Source: Fodinicola acaciae (GTDB lineage: Bacteria; Actinomycetota; Actinomycetes; Mycobacteriales; HKI-0501). From it: a DNA stretch of 64,000 bases. The number at the start of each line of letters is the position of its first letter. Position 1 is the first letter of the stretch. The stretch covers positions 747,235 through 811,234 of the forward strand of contig NZ_WOTN01000001.1 of the NCBI RefSeq assembly GCF_010993745.1, written 5' to 3'. Made by a program: the position numbers and the translations under genes. The notes under the pieces are model-generated. The model was not told the DNA's origin, did not search any database, and saw only the letters and a program-made list of their open reading frames with translations. This document shows, in pieces, positions 58,136 to 64,000 of the stretch.

Positions 58136-59567
58136 CGTGCTGGTGGTCGGCGCTGGTCCGACCGGGCTGCTGTTGGCCAACGAGCTGCGCCTGGCCGGCG
58201 CCGACGTGCTGGTCATCGACCGGCTTGAAACGCGCAGCGGCCAGTCCAAGGCGCTGAGCCTGCAACCGCGGTCGGCCGAGATCCTGCACTCGCGCGGCTG
58301 GCTCGAGCCGATCAGGACGCGCGAGCACACCACGCTGCCGGCCGGCCATTTCGCCGGAATTCCATTGGACTACACGGTTTTCGACACCGACTTCGGCTTT
58401 CAGGTCGGCGTCGAGCAGGCCGATGTCGAGCGTTTCCTGGAGCACAACCTGGATGGCGTGGTGCGGCGCGGCGTGACCCTCCTGGATCTCTGTCAGCGCG
58501 AGGAAAGCGTCGTCGCGACGGTCGAGATCGGTGGCGTACAAAGGAAAATCGAGGCCGGATATCTGGTTGGCGCGGACGGCGGCCACAGCACCGTACGACG
58601 GCTCGGTGGTTTCGCCTTTCCCGGTCGCGACGCGCGCATGCGAATGGTCGCCGCCGACATCACCTTGTCCGGCAAGACAGACGGCGTCGCCGAGAGCTGG
58701 CAACTGCCGAGTTTCGCGGAGCGGTCGGGGTTTCTGCTGCCGCTGCGCGACGGTGTCTACCGGGTTTTGTTCGGTGGCGCCGAACAACAGGAGACGCCGA
58801 CGGACAGTCCGGTCACGCTCGCGGAGGTCCAGCGCGCGGTGACCGAAGCGTTCTCGCCGGAGATCGTCGTCGACGAGGTCCGCTGGGCCTCGCGGTTCGG
58901 CGACGCGTCACGGCAGGCAGAGCGCTATCGGATCGGCCGGATCCTGCTGGCCGGCGACGCCGCGCACATCCATCTGCCGGCCGGCGGTCAGGGCATGAAC
59001 CTCGGCCTCCAGGACGCGTACAACCTGGGCTGGAAGCTCGCCGCGCAGGTGCGTGGCGAGGCGCCGGACGGCCTGCTGGACAGCTACCACGCCGAGCGCC
59101 ATCCGGTCGGCGCCGCGGTGCTGGCCAACACCCGCGCGCAGGGCGTGCTGACCATCCCGGATCCGGATGTCGCCGCGCTGCGCGACCTGGTCGCCGGCCT
59201 GCTCGCCGATCCGGCCGCCAACCGGCGGATCGCCGGCCAGATCAGCGGCCTCGGCATCCGCTATCCGATGCCCGGCAGTGATCATCCGCTGCTTGGCGCC
59301 AGGATGCCGGACATCGTCCTCGCCGACAGCACCAGGCTCGCCGACCACACGCGGACCGGCGGGCCGCTCCTGCTGGCCGCACCCACGTACGCCGGCACGG
59401 CCGATTTCCTCGTCACCGCAGCGAATCCGGGCTTCGACGCGGCACTCGTACGGCCGGACGGTCACGTCTGCTGGCTCGCCGGCCACAGCGACGAACCACT
59501 GGCGGACGCGGTCGGGCGGTGGTTCGGCGACCGTAAAATCTTCGGCGCCTGTCATGGTTTGGGATGA
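58128..59567 (+). CDS. FAD-dependent aromatic/antibiotic monooxygenase
   Basis: A 479-residue class A flavoprotein monooxygenase (PheA/TfdB, RIFMO-like). FAD motifs are VLVVGAGPTGLLLANELRLAG, YLVGADGGHSTVRR (DG motif) and LLAGDAAHIHLPAGGQGMNLGLQDAYNLGWKLA (GD motif), with a thioredoxin-like C-terminal domain from about 390. These hydroxylate phenols, polyketides or drugs such as rifampicin or tetracycline. GTG 58128 overlaps the membrane protein gene. With TetR control, drug inactivation is a reasonable idea, though not shown. Confidence 0.9.
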   Translation: MPDVLVVGAGPTGLLLANELRLAGADVLVIDRLETRSGQSKALSLQPRSAEILHSRGWLEPIRTREHTTLPAGHFAGIPLDYTVFDTDFGFQVGVEQADVERFLEHNLDGVVRRGVTLLDLCQREESVVATVEIGGVQRKIEAGYLVGADGGHSTVRRLGGFAFPGRDARMRMVAADITLSGKTDGVAESWQLPSFAERSGFLLPLRDGVYRVLFGGAEQQETPTDSPVTLAEVQRAVTEAFSPEIVVDEVRWASRFGDASRQAERYRIGRILLAGDAAHIHLPAGGQGMNLGLQDAYNLGWKLAAQVRGEAPDGLLDSYHAERHPVGAAVLANTRAQGVLTIPDPDVAALRDLVAGLLADPAANRRIAGQISGLGIRYPMPGSDHPLLGARMPDIVLADSTRLADHTRTGGPLLLAAPTYAGTADFLVTAANPGFDAALVRPDGHVCWLAGHSDEPLADAVGRWFGDRKIFGACHGLG

Positions 59568-59605
59568 TTGATTGCGAACTTTGCGACCAAAAGTTTTGCT
59601 CACTA

Positions 59606-59634
59606 TTGACGGAAAGTCCGTCGCATCCTACGGT
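59606..59634 (+). promoter_or_regulatory. Chitinase promoter with operator over the -35
   Basis: TTGACG (59606-59611), 17 bases, TACGGT (59629-59634). GACGGA-AAG-TCCGTC (59608-59622) is a perfect 6-bp-arm palindrome covering the -35, fit for a repressor. It is not the DasR consensus. Confidence 0.55.
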
Positions 59635-59694
59635 TTCGAACACAGCAGCAGCGTTCCTCCGGTTCCCTGACCCCGACCAGGAGGTCCCACCGCG

Positions 59695-61080
59695 ATGGCC
59701 AGACGTCTTTTCTCGTACGCGATCCCGCGCCGTCGACGCGCGCAACATCCCCTGAGGCCCACCGGATCCAAGGTGGCGGTGGCCGCGGCGGCGGTGTTGC
59801 TCATCCTGACCGCGCTCGTCGTGACGCGGTCGGCGTCAGCGGCGACCGCGTCCTCCGCCGTGTTTTCCACCGACTCGACCTGGGACAGCGGTTACCAGGC
59901 CAAATACACCATCACCGCCGGCACGTCGGCGTTGAGCGGTTGGAAAGTCGAGTTCGACCTGCCGGCCGGCTCGTCGGTCGGGTCATACTGGGACGCCGTC
60001 GACACCGCCGCTGGCACGCATCATTCCTTTGTGAACCGCGAATACAACGGCGCGGTCGCGGCCGGCGCGTCGACCAGCTTCGGGTTTTTGGTGAGTGGAC
60101 AGGGAAAGCCGGCCAACTGCAAGCTCAACGGCCAGCCGTGCGGCACGGTCACGCCACCGACCAGCCAACCGCCCAGCTCGCAGCCGCCGACCAGTCCGCC
60201 GCCGACGACCGGCGCCGCGCGCATTTCGCCGTACATCGACATCACGATGTCCACTCCGTCGCTGGTATCGGTGGCCAACGCGACCGGCGTGAAGAACTTC
60301 AACCTGGCGTTCGTACTGGCCAACAGCTCGGGCTGTACGCCGTCGTGGGGTGGCACCATCGCGCTCAACGACTCGCGGATCATCAACGACGTCAACGCGT
60401 TGCGCGGCATGGGTGGCGGCGTGACGGTCGCCTCCGGTGGCGCTTTGGGGCCATACCTGGAAAACACCTGCGGATCGGTGGACGCGCTCTACAACGCGTA
60501 CGTCCAGGCGCTGGACGCGGTCGGCAGCAACAGCCTGGATGTCGACGTGGAGGCGTCCATCCCTGTCGCCATGGTCAACCAGGCTTTGCTGCGGCTGCAG
60601 CAGAACAAGGGCACGCACATCAGCTACACCATGCGCATCCAGGGCCAGGACTATGGCATGGACCCGTTTTCCGTACAGATCCTGCAGGACGCGGCCTCCC
60701 GTGGCCTCAACGTCGTGGTCAACCCGATGCTGATGGACTTCGGCTACTCCGGCAACTGGGGTGACGCGATCATCTCGGCCGCCAACGCGACGGTCGGTCA
60801 GCTGAAGCAGATCTGGCCGGCCAAGAGCGATGCGCAGGTCAAGGCTTTGCTCGGTCTGACACCGATGATCGGCCGCAACGACACCGGTCCGACCACTGAC
60901 CAGACGGTGGCGCGGCAGATTCTCTCGTACGCGCAACAAAACCACGTCGCCAGCATCGGTTTCTGGTCCGTGGGCAGAGACAACGGCAACTGTGCCGGCG
61001 GTGGCGTGCGACCGGACTGCTCCGGCATCTCGCAGTCGCCGTACGAGTTCACCAACATCTTCAAGGCATACGGCGGCTGA
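59695..61080 (+). CDS. Secreted GH18 chitinase with CBM2 chitin/cellulose-binding domain
   Basis: A 461-residue secreted enzyme that hydrolyses chitin. Order: basic N-region with signal peptide (cut near SASA at about 48), a CBM2-type binding domain (about 50-150, TYTITAG-type start with AKYTITAGTSALSGWKVEFDLP and the C-terminal C..C pair), a Pro/Thr/Ser linker (about 150-180), and a GH18 barrel with the catalytic D-x-D-x-E in SLDVDVEAS. The ending GFWSVGRDNG is typical of this small-chitinase subgroup. GAGG lies before ATG 59695. It meets aconitase at a shared hairpin. Confidence 0.92.
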   Translation: MARRLFSYAIPRRRRAQHPLRPTGSKVAVAAAAVLLILTALVVTRSASAATASSAVFSTDSTWDSGYQAKYTITAGTSALSGWKVEFDLPAGSSVGSYWDAVDTAAGTHHSFVNREYNGAVAAGASTSFGFLVSGQGKPANCKLNGQPCGTVTPPTSQPPSSQPPTSPPPTTGAARISPYIDITMSTPSLVSVANATGVKNFNLAFVLANSSGCTPSWGGTIALNDSRIINDVNALRGMGGGVTVASGGALGPYLENTCGSVDALYNAYVQALDAVGSNSLDVDVEASIPVAMVNQALLRLQQNKGTHISYTMRIQGQDYGMDPFSVQILQDAASRGLNVVVNPMLMDFGYSGNWGDAIISAANATVGQLKQIWPAKSDAQVKALLGLTPMIGRNDTGPTTDQTVARQILSYAQQNHVASIGFWSVGRDNGNCAGGGVRPDCSGISQSPYEFTNIFKAYGG

Positions 61081-61085
61081 CGGTC

Positions 61086-61130
61086 GCATGGCCCCCATGC
61101 TTGCGTCCAACGCAGGCATGGGGGCCATGC
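61086..61130. terminator. Perfect hairpin between chitinase and aconitase
   Basis: GCATGGCCCCCATGC (61086-61100) and GCATGGGGGCCATGC (61116-61130) are perfect 15-bp arms over an inner TGCGT/ACGCA stem, in the 53-bp gap between convergent genes. A bidirectional terminator, and the best-preserved member of a dispersed hairpin family (see 50007). Confidence 0.9.
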
Positions 61131-61133
61131 GGA

Positions 61134-63920
61134 CTACTTGGTCAGCAGCGACCGCAGCACGTACTGCAGGATGCCGCCGTGCCGGTAGTAGTCGGCCTCG
61201 CCAGGCGTGTCGATGCGTACGACCCCGTCGAAGTCCACAGTGGACCCGTCGGCCTTCTTCGCGGTGACCTTGACCGTACGCGGCGTCGAGCCGTCGTTGA
61301 GCGCGGTCACGCCGGCGATGTCGAAGGTCTCTTCGCCAGTCAGGCCAAGGGATTCCGCGGTGTCACCGGCGCCGTACTGCAGCGGCAGGACGCCCATGCC
61401 GATCAGGTTGGACCGGTGGATCCGCTCGTAGGACTCGGCGATCACCGCGCGTACGCCGAGCAGCCGCGTCCCCTTGGCGGCCCAGTCACGCGACGAGCCG
61501 GAGCCGTATTCCTTGCCGGCCAACACGACCAGCGGGATGTCCCGCTCCGCGTACGCCTGCGCCGCGTCGTAGATGGTGGTCTGCTCGCCGCCGGCCAGCC
61601 AGTTGCGTGTGTAGCCGCCTTCGACGCCGTCGAGCAGCTGGTTGCGCAGCCGGATGTTGGCGAACGTGCCGCGGATCATCACCTCGTGGTTGCCGCGCCG
61701 CGAGCCGTAGGAGTTGAAGTCCTTCTTCGCCACGCCGTGTGTGGTCAGGTATTCACCGGCGGGGGAGTCCAGCTTGATCGAGCCGGCCGGCGAAATGTGG
61801 TCGGTGGTCACCGAATCACCGAGCTTGGCCAGTACGCGCGCGCCGCCGATGTCGGTGACCGGCTGCGGTTGGCGTTGCATGCCGTCGAAATACGGCGGCT
61901 TGCGGACGTAGGTGGACTCGCCGTCCCACTCGAAGGTGTCGCCGGTCGGTGTCGGCAGCGACTGCCAGCGCTCGTCGCCGGCGAAGACATCGGCGTAGTC
62001 CTTGGTGAACATCTCCTGGTTGATCGCCGAGTTGACCACGTCCTGGATCTCCTGCGGCGACGGCCAGATGTCCTTGAGGAACACCTCGTTGCCGTCCTTG
62101 TCGGTGCCGAGCGGATCGGACTCCGGGTCCCAGTCCATCGAGCCGGCCAGCGCGTACGCGATGACCAGCGGCGGCGACGCGAGGTAGTTCATCTTCACGT
62201 CCGGGTTGATCCGGCCCTCGAAGTTTCGGTTGCCGGACAACACCGAGACGACCGCGAGGTCGTTGTCCTGGACGGCCTGGCTGACCGCCTCCGGCAGCGG
62301 GCCGGAGTTGCCGATACAGGTCGTACAGCCATAGCCGACCAGGTGATAGCCGAGCTTTTCCAGATATGGAATGAGTCCGGCCTTCTCGTAGTAGTCCATC
62401 ACCACCTTGGACCCGGGCGCGAGCGAGGTTTTCACCCACGGTTTCACCGAAAGTCCGCGGTCGACCGCGTTCTTGGCGAGCAGAGCGGCGCCGAGCATGA
62501 CCGACGGGTTGGAGGTGTTGGTGCAGGAGGTGATCGAGGCGATGGCCACCGCGCCGTGGTCGATCTCGCATTCCGTACCGTTTTCCAGCTTCACCCGAGC
62601 CGGGTTGCTGGCGCGGCCGTTGGCGTTGCGTGCGGCCGACGCGTACGCGAGCGGCTCGTCGCTGCCGACGGCCGGCGAGTCACTGGCCGGAAACGACTCG
62701 GCGGAGGCCTCGTCCATGCTGGTCTGCACGCTGGTCGTGTAGTTTTTCAGCGCGTCGCGGAAAGCCGTCTTGGCGTTGGACAGCTCGACGCGATCCTGCG
62801 GACGCTTCGGACCGGCGATCGACGGCACAACGGTCGACAGGTCGAGCTCAAGATACTCGGAATATGCCGGCTCGTGTGACGGGTCGTGCCACAGGCCCTG
62901 TTCCTTCGCGTACGCCTCGACCAGCGCCACCTGCTCGGCCGATCGGCCGGTCAGCCGCAGATAGCGGATGGTTTCCTCGTCGACCGGGAAAATCGCGCAG
63001 GTGGAGCCAAACTCCGGGCTCATGTTGCCGATGGTGGCGCGGTTGGCCAGCGGCACGGCGGCGACGCCTTCGCCGTAGAACTCCACGAATTTGCCGACCG
63101 CGCCGTGCTGGCGGAGCATCTGCGTGATGGTCAGCACCACGTCGGTGGCGGTCGAGCCGGCCGGAATTTCGCCGGTCAGCTTGAAACCGACGACCCGGGG
63201 GATGAGCATCGACACCGGCTGGCCGAGCATCGCGGCCTCCGCCTCGATGCCGCCGACGCCCCAGCCCAGCACGCCGAGGCCGTTGACCATCGTGGTGTGC
63301 GAGTCCGTACCGACGAGCGTGTCCGGATAGGCCTGGCCGTCGCGGGTCATCACCACGCGCGCGAGGTGCTCGATGTTCACCTGGTGCACGATGCCGGTGC
63401 CCGGCGGCACCACCTTGAAGTCGTCGAACGCGGTCTGGCCCCAGCGCAGGAACTGGTAGCGCTCGCGGTTGCGGCCGTACTCGATCTCCACGTTGCGCTC
63501 GAACGCGTCCGGCCGGCCGAACACGTCGATGATGACCGAGTGGTCGATGACCAGCTCGGCCGGCGCCAGCGGGTTGATCCTGGTCGGGTCGCCGCCGAGC
63601 TCGGCGACCGCCTCGCGCATGGTGGCCAGGTCGACCACGCACGGCACGCCGGTGAAGTCCTGCATCACCACGCGGCCGGGGGTGAACTGGATCTCGGTGG
63701 CCGGCTCGGCCGCGGGATCCCAGCCGGCCAGTGCGCGGATCTGGTCGGCGGTGATGTTGACGCCGTCCTCCGTACGCAGCAGATTCTCCAGCAGGATCTT
63801 CAGGCTGTACGGCAGCCGTTTGGCGCCGTCAACCGCGTCCAACCGGAAGATCTCGTAGTCGGCGTCACCGACTTTGAGCCTGTTCTTGCTGCCAAAACTG
63901 TCGGTGCTGCCGGTAGCCAC
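61134..63920 (-). CDS. acnA: Aconitate hydratase A
   Basis: A 928-residue [4Fe-4S] enzyme of the TCA cycle that isomerises citrate and isocitrate. Cluster cysteines are in [11 protein letters not shown] and [14 protein letters not shown]; other motifs are [30 protein letters not shown]-type linker, and [21 protein letters not shown] in the swivel domain. GTG 63920 is chosen over in-frame ATGs because AAGGAG lies five bases before it and the family begins at [10 protein letters not shown]. It may be controlled by the AcnR-like TetR at 52039, and depends on the suf system for its cluster. Confidence 0.97.
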   Translation of the reverse strand: MATGSTDSFGSKNRLKVGDADYEIFRLDAVDGAKRLPYSLKILLENLLRTEDGVNITADQIRALAGWDPAAEPATEIQFTPGRVVMQDFTGVPCVVDLATMREAVAELGGDPTRINPLAPAELVIDHSVIIDVFGRPDAFERNVEIEYGRNRERYQFLRWGQTAFDDFKVVPPGTGIVHQVNIEHLARVVMTRDGQAYPDTLVGTDSHTTMVNGLGVLGWGVGGIEAEAAMLGQPVSMLIPRVVGFKLTGEIPAGSTATDVVLTITQMLRQHGAVGKFVEFYGEGVAAVPLANRATIGNMSPEFGSTCAIFPVDEETIRYLRLTGRSAEQVALVEAYAKEQGLWHDPSHEPAYSEYLELDLSTVVPSIAGPKRPQDRVELSNAKTAFRDALKNYTTSVQTSMDEASAESFPASDSPAVGSDEPLAYASAARNANGRASNPARVKLENGTECEIDHGAVAIASITSCTNTSNPSVMLGAALLAKNAVDRGLSVKPWVKTSLAPGSKVVMDYYEKAGLIPYLEKLGYHLVGYGCTTCIGNSGPLPEAVSQAVQDNDLAVVSVLSGNRNFEGRINPDVKMNYLASPPLVIAYALAGSMDWDPESDPLGTDKDGNEVFLKDIWPSPQEIQDVVNSAINQEMFTKDYADVFAGDERWQSLPTPTGDTFEWDGESTYVRKPPYFDGMQRQPQPVTDIGGARVLAKLGDSVTTDHISPAGSIKLDSPAGEYLTTHGVAKKDFNSYGSRRGNHEVMIRGTFANIRLRNQLLDGVEGGYTRNWLAGGEQTTIYDAAQAYAERDIPLVVLAGKEYGSGSSRDWAAKGTRLLGVRAVIAESYERIHRSNLIGMGVLPLQYGAGDTAESLGLTGEETFDIAGVTALNDGSTPRTVKVTAKKADGSTVDFDGVVRIDTPGEADYYRHGGILQYVLRSLLTK

Positions 63921-64000
63921 GTCCACTCCTTCGGTGCGCCGTCTTTCCGCCATGCTCACGGCCATGCTCTCGCAGGCCGGTTGCCCTCGCCGCTCGACCT

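Noticed and set aside
1-64000. tRNA, rRNA or complete insertion sequence
   Set aside because: No cloverleaf, rRNA core or transposase gene was recognised on reading both strands; short RNAs could still be missed by eye.
63921-64000. AcnR operator upstream of aconitase
   Set aside because: The 80 bases available show no convincing palindrome; the promoter may lie outside the window.

Overview
The window is chromosomal DNA of a high-GC actinobacterium. Evidence: strong GC bias at third codon positions, many GTG starts, many apparently leaderless starts with a -10 box 6-8 nt upstream, and actinobacterial families (F420-dependent luciferase-like oxidoreductase, mycothiol-type DinB protein, acVLRF1 peptidyl-tRNA hydrolase, WYL regulator). 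The genus cannot be fixed from the sequence alone. No rRNA, tRNA, CRISPR array or complete insertion sequence was found.

The backbone, from memory of the M. tuberculosis gene order, follows the Rv1449c-Rv1475c region: transketolase (1-1078), heme O synthase ctaB (1776-2723), heme A synthase ctaA (7579-8520), an ABC exporter pair (17990-19665) divergent from the SUF iron-sulphur operon sufR-B-D-Rieske-C-S-U-T (19799-26369), an ABC-F ATPase with a small HTH protein (45465-47517), an AcnR-like TetR regulator (52039-52611) and aconitase (61134-63920). Accessory blocks are inserted between these anchors.

Region by region: 2.7-3.9 kb is a gene-free, repeat-built tract with a 59-bp-arm inverted repeat and inverted copies of a 54-bp palindromic element. 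3.9-11.7 kb carries an ATP-grasp ligase, an ABC half-exporter, F420 oxidoreductase/ctaA, a PP2C phosphatase, a WYL regulator and a small secreted peptide. 11.8-18 kb has a D-aminoacylase, a lipoprotein with a decayed tandem copy, and a serine hydrolase gene bounded by 48-bp direct repeats. 20.5-28.6 kb is the SUF operon, whose last gene overlaps a molybdopterin sulfoxide reductase gene. 28.5-33.8 kb has an MFS/HxlR pair and secreted carbohydrate-active proteins. 33.8-38.7 kb is a choline-to-glycine-betaine-like operon (dehydrogenase, APC permease, aldehyde dehydrogenase). 38.8-44.8 kb has a ribosome-rescue hydrolase, GNAT, subtilase, zinc peptidase and arylamine N-acetyltransferase. 44.8-50.3 kb has a structured leader region, ABC-F, HTH, MaoC, Lrp and alanine dehydrogenase, then a second repeat-rich gap. 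50.3-61 kb has aldo/keto reductases, LysR, TetR, nitrilase, a divergent DNA-repair pair (Mug/Ogt), LtrA, a TetR-membrane protein-flavin monooxygenase operon, and a chitinase facing aconitase.

The least explained features are non-coding: the dispersed repeat family shared by 2.7-3.5 kb and 49.9-50.2 kb, tandem hairpins overlapping a 41-codon ORF at 44.9 kb, a leaderless six-codon ORF with an attenuator-like hairpin before the ABC-F gene, a leader ORF and BlaI-like palindrome before ctaB, and the direct-repeat-bounded cassette at 14.6-16.2 kb.
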